Shown: one piece after another, positions 36,695 through 45,002 of the stretch
Layout: each line of letters starts with the position of its first letter
How positions within the stretch are numbered: the first letter of the stretch is position 1
Assembly: GCA_029560585.1 (NCBI GenBank)
Contig: JAKQKQ010000174.1
Location: forward strand, 18,202-82,201
Origin: Verrucomicrobiota bacterium
Lineage (GTDB): Bacteria > Verrucomicrobiota > Verrucomicrobiia > JADLBR01
DNA length: 64,000 bases
Direction of reading: 5' to 3'
The notes under the pieces: generated by a model
The model's input: the letters and a program-made list of their open reading frames with translations, nothing else
Told to the model about the DNA's origin: nothing
Database searches by the model: none
Translations under genes and position numbers: made by a program

Positions 36695-37041
36695 TGCCCG
36701 TGTCCTATGATGCGGGCAATCGTGCCCGCGGCGGGGTCCTGTGCGGGTGGTTGCGGGAAGGATGGTTTTGCCACGCGGTGCTTGGGAATCCACGGGCTGT
36801 TCACTTTGGCGTTGCGCCGCCCTCCGATCCCAGGGCTTTTGGTTCGCTCGACCGAAGCTGCTGGAGTCCAGGCTTTAGCCTGTTTCGAGCCCGATTCAGC
36901 CTAAAGGCTGGACTCCAACAGGTTGCTGTCGAATAACCAAAAGGCCTGCCTCCGATCCCCCGTCGCTTCCGGCTTGAGTGGCAAAAGGCATTCGCCGATG
37001 ATCCCCTGGCCGGTCTCCCGACGTCCGAGACCGCGCAAGAC
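36695..37041. repeat. Intergenic region with a long imperfect inverted repeat
   Basis: No gene is evident. At 36862-36881 and 36898-36917 the arms TGGAGTCCAGGCTTTAGCCT and AGCCTAAAGGCTGGACTCCA pair over 20 bp with two mismatches and a 16-nt loop. It lies between glf and the next operon and may act as a bidirectional terminator or be a dispersed REP-like repeat; a T-tract is not seen. Confidence 0.6.
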
Positions 37042-38712
37042 ATGACCCACCCTCAGACAGCGATCATTTTGGCGGCAGGGGCCCCGCCTCCATCGCTCAT
37101 CTCCATCTATGGGAAGACGTGCTGCGCCATGCTCCCCATCCGCGGCAGACCGGCCATCCATCGGTCCCTTGGCTACCTCGCGCAACTGGGCATCCGGCGG
37201 GCCATCGTGGGTGTGCGGCCGGAGGAGACGCGGCTGCCGGAGTTTCTCGCACACAGCTTTGGTCAGCGCGTCGAGATAGTCGTGCGTCGCATCCCGGAAG
37301 ATCGCGGGCCGGGCTATTCGCTGTTGCAGTGCCTTGATGCGTGGGCGTCGGACGCGCGGTCGGAACAGGGCGTGCTGGTCGTGCTCGGCGACACCCTCTT
37401 TCGTCTGGAAAACGACTCTCGGGAACTCCTCGGGGAAAGCTTTGTGCTGACGGGACCCGTCGAGGATTCCGAGCGGTGGTGCCTCGCGGAGGTGGACGCC
37501 GATGGACGCGTCACGAGACTGGAGGACAAGCCGCGGTCGAATGTCCCCGGTCTCCCGGCGCTCATAGGTGTCTATGGCCTGAATCCGGCGCGGGACGCCA
37601 TGGATGCACTGGCGGCCGAGGCGGTCGCCGGCAGCCCATCCATCCAGCTCCGCCACGCGTTGCGGCCCTATATTGAATCGGGGCGCCTGCGGGCCCACAC
37701 CGCGGCCGAGTGGACCGATTGCGGCAACCTGGACCGCTATAACGAGGCGCGGCGGCGAGCGCTGCCGGCACGCGAGTTCAATGAACTGAGCATCGACCCT
37801 CTCAGGGGCACGATCACAAAACGCAGCCGTAATCGCGCGAAGTTCCTCAACGAGATCAACTACTACCGCTTGCTGCCCCCTGACCTCTCGATCTTCTTCC
37901 CGAGGCTGGTCAGTTTTGGCATCGCGCCCGACGACACTTTTCTGACCCTGGAGTACTACGGGTACCCGACGCTGTCCGAGATGTGGCTCTTCGAGGGATT
38001 TGGGCCCGGCTTCTGGCAGCGCACCTTCCGCAAGCTTGGGCAGATCATCGATTGTTTCGCCAAGCACACGGCCGAGCTGTCCCCGGGGGCGGCGGAGGCG
38101 TTATACTGGCGCAAGACGCTGGACAGGATCGCCGCATGGTCGTCCCAGGGCGCCGAGTTCCAGAATCTGGTGGCGGCCCCCACGCTCACGCTGGATGGCG
38201 TGGTGCTGGAGGGATGGCCGCGCCTCCAGGCCGCGCTCGAGCCGCGCGTGCGACAACTGTGCGCGCGAACACAGGCGGCGATCATCCACGGCGACCTGTG
38301 CTTCCCCAACATCCTTTTCGATCCCGTCAACGATCTTTTCAAATTCATCGATCCCCGCGGCAGTTTCGGCGATGCGGGCATCTACGGCGACCTCCGCTAC
38401 GACGTCGCCAAACTCCTCCACTCCATCGACGGGGCCTACGATTGCCTGATCCAAGATCTTTTCCGTCTCGATGGGGAGGGCGGGGTATTTCGGCTCGACG
38501 TTTACCACCCGTCGAACCGCCCCGAGGTCACGGGGGCGTTCTGGGAGGCGTTGCGGGGTCGTTTCCGCCGCGATGAGATCCGGTTCATCGAGGGGCTGCT
38601 GTTCGTGAGCATGACGCCGTTGCACGCGGATTCGCCGCAACGCCAGAAGGCTCTGTTCTTGACAGGGGTGCGCATTCTCAACGAGGTTCTGGGCCATGAG
38701 AATATGCCTTGA
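37042..38712 (+). CDS. Nucleotidyltransferase-kinase fusion for surface polysaccharide modification
   Basis: A 556-residue fusion. Residues 5-235 form a nucleotidyltransferase domain, starting TAIILAAG but with the usual GxGTR loop replaced by GAPPPSL, and with a metal-binding VLGDTLF. Residues 260-545 form an aminoglycoside phosphotransferase-like kinase with IIHGDLCFPN (His416, Asp418, Asn423) and FIDPRGSFGD (Asp437). The arrangement recalls the LicC/LicA cytidylyltransferase and choline kinase pair and bifunctional capsule enzymes. It may phosphorylate and activate a headgroup or sugar. The next HAD gene overlaps it by 17 bp. Confidence 0.85.
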   Translation: MTHPQTAIILAAGAPPPSLISIYGKTCCAMLPIRGRPAIHRSLGYLAQLGIRRAIVGVRPEETRLPEFLAHSFGQRVEIVVRRIPEDRGPGYSLLQCLDAWASDARSEQGVLVVLGDTLFRLENDSRELLGESFVLTGPVEDSERWCLAEVDADGRVTRLEDKPRSNVPGLPALIGVYGLNPARDAMDALAAEAVAGSPSIQLRHALRPYIESGRLRAHTAAEWTDCGNLDRYNEARRRALPAREFNELSIDPLRGTITKRSRNRAKFLNEINYYRLLPPDLSIFFPRLVSFGIAPDDTFLTLEYYGYPTLSEMWLFEGFGPGFWQRTFRKLGQIIDCFAKHTAELSPGAAEALYWRKTLDRIAAWSSQGAEFQNLVAAPTLTLDGVVLEGWPRLQAALEPRVRQLCARTQAAIIHGDLCFPNILFDPVNDLFKFIDPRGSFGDAGIYGDLRYDVAKLLHSIDGAYDCLIQDLFRLDGEGGVFRLDVYHPSNRPEVTGAFWEALRGRFRRDEIRFIEGLLFVSMTPLHADSPQRQKALFLTGVRILNEVLGHENMP

Positions 38713-39085
38713 TATCGACGGGGTCATCTGTCGGCTCCGCACCGCCGGGGAGACGTACGCCGACCTGCTTCCGGTCGCGGGCGCCGTGGAACGCATGAGG
38801 AGCCTGAAGGATGCGGGCCATTACATCATCCTGCAGACCGCGCGCCACATGAAGACCTGCGGTGGCAACGTGGGCCTGACCGTCGCGCGCCAAGGGAAGA
38901 CCCTGCTCGATTGGCTCGAGCGTCACGGCGTCCCCTATGACGAGATCTGGTTTGGGAAACCCCAGGCCGATGTCTATATCGACGACAATGGATACCGCTT
39001 CGAATCCTGGGACAATGTCGTGCCGGACGGAAGCAATCTGCCCGTGAACCGGGAGAAAGCCCTCGCGGGAGAAGCGCCACGGTGA
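38696..39085 (+). CDS. HAD-type phosphatase, BcbF-like capsule biosynthesis protein
   Basis: A 129-residue small HAD protein. The nucleophile motif MRICLDIDGVICRL (Asp6, Asp8) and the late GKPQADVYIDDNGYRF with Lys and paired Asp mark an active phosphohydrolase of the BcbF family, found in capsule loci. It begins inside the preceding fusion gene and its stop overlaps the methyltransferase start as GTGA. It probably dephosphorylates an intermediate made by the fused kinase and nucleotidyltransferase. Confidence 0.85.
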   Translation: MRICLDIDGVICRLRTAGETYADLLPVAGAVERMRSLKDAGHYIILQTARHMKTCGGNVGLTVARQGKTLLDWLERHGVPYDEIWFGKPQADVYIDDNGYRFESWDNVVPDGSNLPVNREKALAGEAPR

Positions 39086-39822
39086 CACCCCAACGTTTCG
39101 CCGAAGCCCAGCGCGCCGAGGCGGTCCACCACCGCGAGGCATGGACGCACCTGCACGTGGGCCCGCTGCCCCATGTCCAGAGCATCGTCGACTACAGGTA
39201 CTGGCTGGAATCGTACTATCGGACCGTGCTGATGTTCTTCGGTTTTGGCGTGGAATGGTTCCAGGGCCGCAGCGTCATCGAGATCGGCAGCGGCCCGTTC
39301 GGGGCGGTGGCCTGCCTGCCCCCCGGGGATCGGGTTGCGGTGGATCCGCTGATGGACGAATTTGCGGAATACATGAGACCGCAGTGGACCGACGGGGTCG
39401 TTCGGCTGACGGCGCGCGGTGAATGCCTGCCCCTGCCCGACGAACGATTCGACGCGGCGATCATGATCAACTGCCTCGACCACACCGATCGACCCGACAA
39501 AGTCCTGCGCGAGCTCGCGAGGGTCACGCGGAGGGGCGGCAAACTTTTTTTCATGAACAACGTCAAGTCCCGCGTCGGTTGCCTCATGGCCAAGCTGGGC
39601 GAGGCGCTGAGGATCCGGAAGCTGATGGAGGTGTACCACCCCCATGCGTTCACCAGCGCTTCGGCGATACGGCTGATGGCCTCGGCCGGTTGGCGCCTCC
39701 AGGGCAGTGCGTGGTCGCGGGCGCGCCTGGAGAGCGAGCACCGCAAGCTCTCCTGGAAGGGCCGCCTGCGTTTGCTTCTCAACGGCGAGAGCGCATTCTA
39801 TGGGCTCTTCGAACGCACATGA
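39082..39822 (+). CDS. Class I SAM-dependent methyltransferase
   Basis: A 246-residue enzyme with motif I as VIEIGSGPFGAVA at about residues 64-76, an acidic residue at VDPLMDEF, and DAAIMINCLDHTDRPDKVLRE, a standard class I fold of the Methyltransf_11 type. It has a GTG start coupled to the HAD gene and its stop overlaps the next start as ATGA. The substrate is probably a sugar or headgroup of the surface polysaccharide, inferred from position only. Confidence 0.85.
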   Translation: MTPQRFAEAQRAEAVHHREAWTHLHVGPLPHVQSIVDYRYWLESYYRTVLMFFGFGVEWFQGRSVIEIGSGPFGAVACLPPGDRVAVDPLMDEFAEYMRPQWTDGVVRLTARGECLPLPDERFDAAIMINCLDHTDRPDKVLRELARVTRRGGKLFFMNNVKSRVGCLMAKLGEALRIRKLMEVYHPHAFTSASAIRLMASAGWRLQGSAWSRARLESEHRKLSWKGRLRLLLNGESAFYGLFERT

Positions 39823-40583
39823 AACCCGACCTCACAATCGTCATCCCCATGGCGGGGATGGGAAGCCGGTTTCGGGCGGCTGGCTACACCGAGCCCAAGC
39901 CGCTCATTCCGGTGATCGACAGGCCGATGTACGCCTGGGCCGTCGATAGCCTCCCGGTGGAGCACGGCACTCGCCTGATCTTCGTTCTCCTGCGGTCCCA
40001 CCCCGGATTCGAAGCCCTGCGGGGCGACGTCCTCTCCCGTTATTCCGCGCGTCAACCGGTGATTTTCGAAGCGGCCAAGCCCACCCGCGGGCAAGCCGAG
40101 ACGGTCTTGGCTGCCCGGGCCCACATCGATAACGACAGGCCGCTCCTGATCCACAACGCGGACACCGCGTTCGATGCCGATCCGAATTGGGTTCGCTCGG
40201 CCGTCGAATCGGGGGCTGATGGGGCGCTGCTCGTATTCCAATCGCAGGAGTCTCGCTGGAGCTATTCCCGCGAGGGGCCGGACGGCTGGGTCGCGGAAGT
40301 CCGCGAGAAGAAGGTCGTCTCATCGTGGGCGTCCACTGGCTCGTACTGGTTTCGTCGCGGGGCGCAGTTCGTGCGGCTGGCCGATGAGGCGATCCGTGAA
40401 GACAGGCGAGAGGGCAACGAGTTTTATGTCGGCCCCTTGTACAACGAACTGATCGCGCGAGGTGGCAGGGTCCGGAACTACGCCATACGGCGGCTCTATT
40501 GCATGGGAACCCCCGAGGACCTGGCCGCCACACTCACTTTGCTGCGGGAAACAGGCGGTCGCCCCGCGGCGGTAGGCGCATGA
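39819..40583 (+). CDS. Sugar-phosphate nucleotidyltransferase
   Basis: A 254-residue NTP-transferase. The motif IPMAGMGSRFRAAGYTEPKP is intact, with the GxGSR loop and PK, followed by IHNADTAF as the metal site. It differs from the fused enzyme at 37042, whose loop is degenerate, so the two probably activate different substrates. The length is close to single-domain capsule nucleotidyltransferases and not to full dTDP-glucose pyrophosphorylases. It is translationally coupled on both sides. Confidence 0.87.
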   Translation: MKPDLTIVIPMAGMGSRFRAAGYTEPKPLIPVIDRPMYAWAVDSLPVEHGTRLIFVLLRSHPGFEALRGDVLSRYSARQPVIFEAAKPTRGQAETVLAARAHIDNDRPLLIHNADTAFDADPNWVRSAVESGADGALLVFQSQESRWSYSREGPDGWVAEVREKKVVSSWASTGSYWFRRGAQFVRLADEAIREDRREGNEFYVGPLYNELIARGGRVRNYAIRRLYCMGTPEDLAATLTLLRETGGRPAAVGA

Positions 40584-41521
40584 CGGGCACGGAGACGAGC
40601 GACACCATGACCGGCAATGCCGAAACCCGTGTCTGGGCCGAGGTCGTCTGCCCCGTGCGCAACGGCGGCGAACCTTTCGCCCGCACGCTGCGCTCCATCG
40701 CCCAGCTGAGATGCCCTCGGCCAGTCCGCCTGCTTATCAGCGACAATCGATCGACCGATGGGACGCCCTGGCGGCACCGGCTCGACGAGATCGTGAACAT
40801 GCCCGTCCGCGTCATCTCGACCCCTGAGTCCTTTGGTCGTGTCGAACATTGGAATTGGGCGTTCCAACAGATCCAGGCCGACTGGATCAAGCCGCTGTTT
40901 GTCGGGGACGCCGTCATGCCGGAATACTTCGAGCGTTTCGAGGAAGCCTCCCGGCGTCATCCCCGCGCCGGCCTGCTCTTCTGCCGGAACAAGGTCCTCC
41001 ATCCCGACAAGTCGCGCGTGACCACCGCGAAATTCCCCGACGGCGAGATCGGGTTGGAGGAATTCGTCGAACTCACACTGCGCCCAGCGGTTTTCGTCGG
41101 CGGGTTGAGCGGGGTCATGGTGCGCGCCGATGCCTTGCGCGAGTGCCTGCCCTTTTCCGAACGGCACCCGTGGACTGCCGACGCGCGGTTTTACCGGGAC
41201 GTTGCGAGGGCCTGCCCAATGGTGGGCATCAAGGAGGTGCTATGCGTGCTCGACCAGACGATTGCCCGATTGAGCGCCTCCGTCCGCGCGATCGGGCCGA
41301 GCCTTCGGGAGGAATGGGCGTTCATGGCCGAGCTGCAGAAGGAGGCGGGGGTTCCCGCGGTGGGGGCGTTTCGCCATCGCGCCGCCGTACTCGGCCTGCT
41401 CGCGCTCGCCAAGTACGGGCGGCATGTCCTGCCCGAGACGCTGAGGCGTGCGATGGGCAAAGTGTGCCGCAGGTTTGGTCCTGGTGACGGGGCGGGGCAG
41501 GGGAGCGGTGAAACGGATTGA
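40580..41521 (+). CDS. Glycosyltransferase family 2
   Basis: A 313-residue GT-A enzyme, starting at an ATG that overlaps the previous stop as ATGA. It begins with AEVVCPVRNGGEPFARTLRSI and LLISDNRSTDGTP, the nucleotide-sugar binding core, and has KPLFVGDAVMPEYFERF at the metal site. The acceptor and sugar are unknown. A C-terminal stretch of about 60 residues, rich in leucine, may associate with the membrane. Confidence 0.88.
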   Translation: MTGTETSDTMTGNAETRVWAEVVCPVRNGGEPFARTLRSIAQLRCPRPVRLLISDNRSTDGTPWRHRLDEIVNMPVRVISTPESFGRVEHWNWAFQQIQADWIKPLFVGDAVMPEYFERFEEASRRHPRAGLLFCRNKVLHPDKSRVTTAKFPDGEIGLEEFVELTLRPAVFVGGLSGVMVRADALRECLPFSERHPWTADARFYRDVARACPMVGIKEVLCVLDQTIARLSASVRAIGPSLREEWAFMAELQKEAGVPAVGAFRHRAAVLGLLALAKYGRHVLPETLRRAMGKVCRRFGPGDGAGQGSGETD

Positions 41522-42923
41522 TCTGCCGGTGCGGCGATGGGTGGAGAGCCATCCGGCCCGCGCCGGAACGCTGGCCACGTGGGCCGTTCAAGGGGGCGCG
41601 CTCGTCGCTCAACTCGCGCTGGTCCCGTTCCTGCTCCGGCATATCGGGGCGGACCGGATGGGGCAGTGGTTTTATCTTCTCGGCGCCTCGGTGTTCCTGC
41701 AGGTAGGCGATTTCGGTTTTTCCCAGACGATCACCCGACAGATTAGCTATCTCCTTCAGATCAGGCGGAGGAGCGGCGATCGACACGGGTTTTTCCTGAG
41801 GGTGCCGGGGCTGCGCGGGTTGGGCGCCGTGCTCGCGGCCCACCGATGGCTCGCCTGGCGTGGCGCCCTCGCCACGGTCGGTGCCGGGATCCTCATGGAC
41901 ACATGTCTCCTCTTCCACGGCGCTTTTCGGCGGAGTCCCGATCTTGCGGTCTGCTGGTACGCGCTGGTGTTGGCGGCGGTCCTCTCGTGCGTTGCCCGCG
42001 TGAATGCCTCATACCTCACCGGCGTCCTGCGTCCCTATCACGAGCGTGTCGGTTTCGGGTTCGGCTTGGTTGTTCAATACGCGTTTTCGTTCTTGGGCGT
42101 GCTGGTCGAGCCCTCGGTGGCCGCGCTTGGCGCGGCCTCTGTCGCGGGGGCCATCGTTCAGGGCGCGTGCTGGCGATGGTTGGCGGCCGACCGCCCGAAT
42201 GCCGTCGCCGCCCGCCGGACGATCACCGCACGGCTTTGGAGGCTGTGCGCGCCGCAGGGCTCCGCAACGCTTGCGGGTTCGGTCGCGTTCCAGTCGAACC
42301 AGATCCTGCTCGGCCAGATCACCTCCGCCACGATGGTGGCCATGTTGGCGCTCCCGACGAGGATTGCCGCGGTGGCGCTCGAGGGGCTCAGGGCCACTTT
42401 CATGCCCCAGGTCAGTTTCATCGGCAGGGACATCGGCTCGCATGACGCCCGGGCCATCCTGGTGCGCATCTATCGCGTTTTCGCGTTCGTTCTAGGGGCG
42501 ACGGTCGGTGCCTACGCGGTCTTCGCGCTCGCGGGTCCCGCGTTCATACACTGGTGGGCCCGCGGCGAGCTCGATGCCCCCTTTGCCGTCTTCCTGCTGC
42601 TCGCCATTTTGAACATTGTCGTCTGCCTGGAAAATTTGGCCGCAGGCTTCATCACGGCACATGGCGTGATGCCTTTCGCGGTGGTGGGTTGGCTCGCCGC
42701 GATTTCGAATGTCGCGCTGATGTTCGTGCTCATTCCCCGATATGGCCTGGCGGGAAGCGTCGCCTCGACCCTCATCGCGCAATTCGTGTTTTCCACCACG
42801 TACACCTTTTACCTCTTCTGGCGGCGGCTGCGATATTGGCACGCGCAAGACCCCGGATTCGCGTGGCGCGACCTGTGGCCCATTCGCCGGGAAGCCCGCC
42901 CGCCGGAGGACCGCCGCCCATGA
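41508..42923 (+). CDS. Polysaccharide flippase (Wzx/MATE-like)
   Basis: A 471-residue membrane protein with about 12-14 helices, from a GTG at 41508 with GGGAG upstream; it overlaps the GT2 gene by 14 bp. The N-terminal helix pair reads VQGGALVAQLALVPFLLRHIG, and the late LIPRYGLAGSVASTLIAQ is typical of the polysaccharide-export (Wzx) family. It would flip lipid-linked repeat units across the inner membrane for the polymerase and ligase encoded further on. Confidence 0.87.
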   Translation: MKRIDLPVRRWVESHPARAGTLATWAVQGGALVAQLALVPFLLRHIGADRMGQWFYLLGASVFLQVGDFGFSQTITRQISYLLQIRRRSGDRHGFFLRVPGLRGLGAVLAAHRWLAWRGALATVGAGILMDTCLLFHGAFRRSPDLAVCWYALVLAAVLSCVARVNASYLTGVLRPYHERVGFGFGLVVQYAFSFLGVLVEPSVAALGAASVAGAIVQGACWRWLAADRPNAVAARRTITARLWRLCAPQGSATLAGSVAFQSNQILLGQITSATMVAMLALPTRIAAVALEGLRATFMPQVSFIGRDIGSHDARAILVRIYRVFAFVLGATVGAYAVFALAGPAFIHWWARGELDAPFAVFLLLAILNIVVCLENLAAGFITAHGVMPFAVVGWLAAISNVALMFVLIPRYGLAGSVASTLIAQFVFSTTYTFYLFWRRLRYWHAQDPGFAWRDLWPIRREARPPEDRRP

Positions 42924-42984
42924 GCCAGTGCTCGCCCGCGCCACCGGTCCAGCGCATGATAGCCCCCCCCTCCAAGGCGTTCAT

Positions 42985-44001
42985 ATGATCACGTTCCTGG
43001 TCGTCGGTCGCAACGATAGCTACGGCATCAACCTCCACAAGCGCACCGCGCTCAGCCTCAATTTTTTTGCATCGCTGTGTCAGGAGGAGAGCGATGAGAT
43101 CGTCTACGTGGACTGCAATACCCCGCACCACGAGCAGACGCTCGTCGAGGCCATCGCCGACACGCTCACGCCAGAGGCGCGTCGCCGGATCAAGGCCTAT
43201 CGGATATCCGGCGAGCTGATGCGGCGGGCGATCGGCGACACGCCGTTGCCTTTCTCCGACGAGCTTTCGCGCAACGTCGGGCTACGCCGCAGCAATCCCG
43301 CCAACCCGTGGGTGCTTTCCACCAATTGCGACGTGCTGCTGCACCCGTTCACGGGACGCTCGTTCGTCGATCTGCTGGAGATTCTCGAACAACGCTTCTA
43401 CGTTTGCCCGAGGATATCGATCCCCATCCCGCAGTGGCAGTGCCTCCCGAGGATGGACACCGCCGCCATGCGCTCCTTCTGCGATGCGGTCGTGCTGGCT
43501 GGCTTTCGCTATCCTCCCGAAAAAGGGGCATCGTGGCTTCGTTTTGATTCCGTGGGCGATTTCCAACTCGCTCCGCGAGCCCAGTGGTTCGCCATCCACG
43601 GCTGCGAGGAGGGGATGAAACTCTGGGGTCACAGCGATGCCAATAATTCGCGGCGCCTCAACCTGCTCAACGGCGGGGGGACGACGCCGGACATCGGCGG
43701 GCACTTTCTGGTGATGCACCTTGACCACAACCCGGATCAGAAGGTGGCCCATACCCACACGCTGCCGCACAACGATTGGAAACAGTGGGTGGAAGACGTG
43801 TCCGACCCGGTGTCCAAGAACCCGGACGATTGGGGGCTGCGCGACATCGACCTTCCCGTCATCCGGCTCGAGGCCATGGCGCCCGCGGCGATCTTGAAAA
43901 CGCATCGGCGACCGCGGAGCTGGTTCCGGCAGGTCCGCCTATCGCTCGTCGCCGGATTCAACCGTCGGGTGAGCCGGATCTTAAACCGGATTAAGCCCTG
44001 A
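42985..44001 (+). CDS. Putative GT-A-fold glycosyltransferase
   Basis: A 338-residue protein. The start MITFLVVGRNDSYGINLHKRT follows 61 bp of spacer after the flippase. A GT-A pattern is visible in EIVYVDCNTPHHEQTL and WVLSTNCDVLLHPF, the last of which could hold the metal-binding Asp. The family is not one I can name exactly. The 3' end overlaps the convergent STELLO-like gene by 21 bp, which is unusual and may hint at gene rearrangement. It probably adds a sugar to the surface polysaccharide. Confidence 0.75.
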   Translation: MITFLVVGRNDSYGINLHKRTALSLNFFASLCQEESDEIVYVDCNTPHHEQTLVEAIADTLTPEARRRIKAYRISGELMRRAIGDTPLPFSDELSRNVGLRRSNPANPWVLSTNCDVLLHPFTGRSFVDLLEILEQRFYVCPRISIPIPQWQCLPRMDTAAMRSFCDAVVLAGFRYPPEKGASWLRFDSVGDFQLAPRAQWFAIHGCEEGMKLWGHSDANNSRRLNLLNGGGTTPDIGGHFLVMHLDHNPDQKVAHTHTLPHNDWKQWVEDVSDPVSKNPDDWGLRDIDLPVIRLEAMAPAAILKTHRRPRSWFRQVRLSLVAGFNRRVSRILNRIKP

Positions 44002-44982
44002 GATATCGGCGATCCAAGCCCGGACCAGATCGAGTTCCTTGTCTGGCAAGAGATCCATTTCGACGAGCGCCTCGTAGCAGCGAAGCAGGTTTTGGCAGAC
44101 CGTCCCGATCTGGCGACCGGCATCCAGCGTTTTCTTCTCAAGCGCCCTGCGGATGCGGTCATTGTTGAGGTAACCTGGGATCTCCTGCTCAAAATCCTGG
44201 AGCAGTCGATGCTCGTTGCGGTTCTGGTACATGGTCGGCCCCTGGAACGCCAGGCGGGAATCCATCTCCCAGAGGCATCGCTGTGCGACCAGTGATCGCC
44301 AGATGTCGGTCATGCGAAAGGAGCAGAATGATGGCAGGTACATCAGCGGGAACGCCGGTTGAAAGAAGGTCGTGTTCTGGCTGTTGAAGGGGCACCAGCA
44401 ACCCGGACCTAGCGCGATGGCCTCGCGCGCCACGAAATCGACCGGGAGTTGATGGACCAGTCGATAGATCGCATCGACATCTGGATCACCGTTGGCCAGG
44501 CCCTGCTGGATGAGGCACTCAACGGGGGCCGCCTCGCCAAACGAGACCGGGTTGGAATCCCGGATCATCTCCAGGGGAAACCCGCGGGGCCAGATCGAAA
44601 GGCCGGGCGCGAATTCCCCGTAGGCGTTGACCCAGCCACTTCCGGTGGCCAGGCGGGCGTCGAGCCGGGGATTTCGTGGTCGCCAGAAGTCGGGCAGGGG
44701 GATGTTGTCATCGTCTGTTTCCACGATGGATCGGGCACCCTCCGATGCCGCGAGCAGATAGCCGAGGTTTTTCCGCGCGTAATGTCGCTCGGGCAAGAGG
44801 GACGCAATCTGAAAAGGCAGCGCGAGCTGCGATCCGATGTCTATGAAACGGGTCCCGGGCAGCGGGTATTCCTTGGGACCGGGCCTATCACCGATGACCC
44901 AAAGCGCACCGGAGGACAGTCCTTCGGCGATGGCCTTGGCCCCCTGGCTTGGGGGAAAAATCGTGGTGACAACAACATGCAT
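43981..44982 (-). CDS. STELLO-family (DUF288) putative glycosyltransferase
   Basis: A 333-residue protein. The start VVVTTIFPPSQGAKAIAEGL and the later SIVETDDDNIPLPDFW are characteristic of the STELLO/DUF288 family, known in plants as Golgi glycosyltransferase-like proteins and common in bacterial glycan loci. The acidic run TDDDN resembles a metal-binding DxD. No membrane helix is seen, so it should be cytosolic. It is on the opposite strand from the rest of the cassette, convergent with the upstream gene and divergent by 20 bp from the next GT4. Confidence 0.85.
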   Translation of the reverse strand: MHVVVTTIFPPSQGAKAIAEGLSSGALWVIGDRPGPKEYPLPGTRFIDIGSQLALPFQIASLLPERHYARKNLGYLLAASEGARSIVETDDDNIPLPDFWRPRNPRLDARLATGSGWVNAYGEFAPGLSIWPRGFPLEMIRDSNPVSFGEAAPVECLIQQGLANGDPDVDAIYRLVHQLPVDFVAREAIALGPGCWCPFNSQNTTFFQPAFPLMYLPSFCSFRMTDIWRSLVAQRCLWEMDSRLAFQGPTMYQNRNEHRLLQDFEQEIPGYLNNDRIRRALEKKTLDAGRQIGTVCQNLLRCYEALVEMDLLPDKELDLVRAWIADISGLNPV

Positions 44983-45002
44983 CCGCGATCAGGCTATACT
45001 CC

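Noticed and set aside
44995..45000. TATACT as a -10 box for the GT4 gene at 45003
   Set aside because: It lies only 3 bp before the ATG, too close for a normal promoter unless translation starts further downstream; no -35 is visible.
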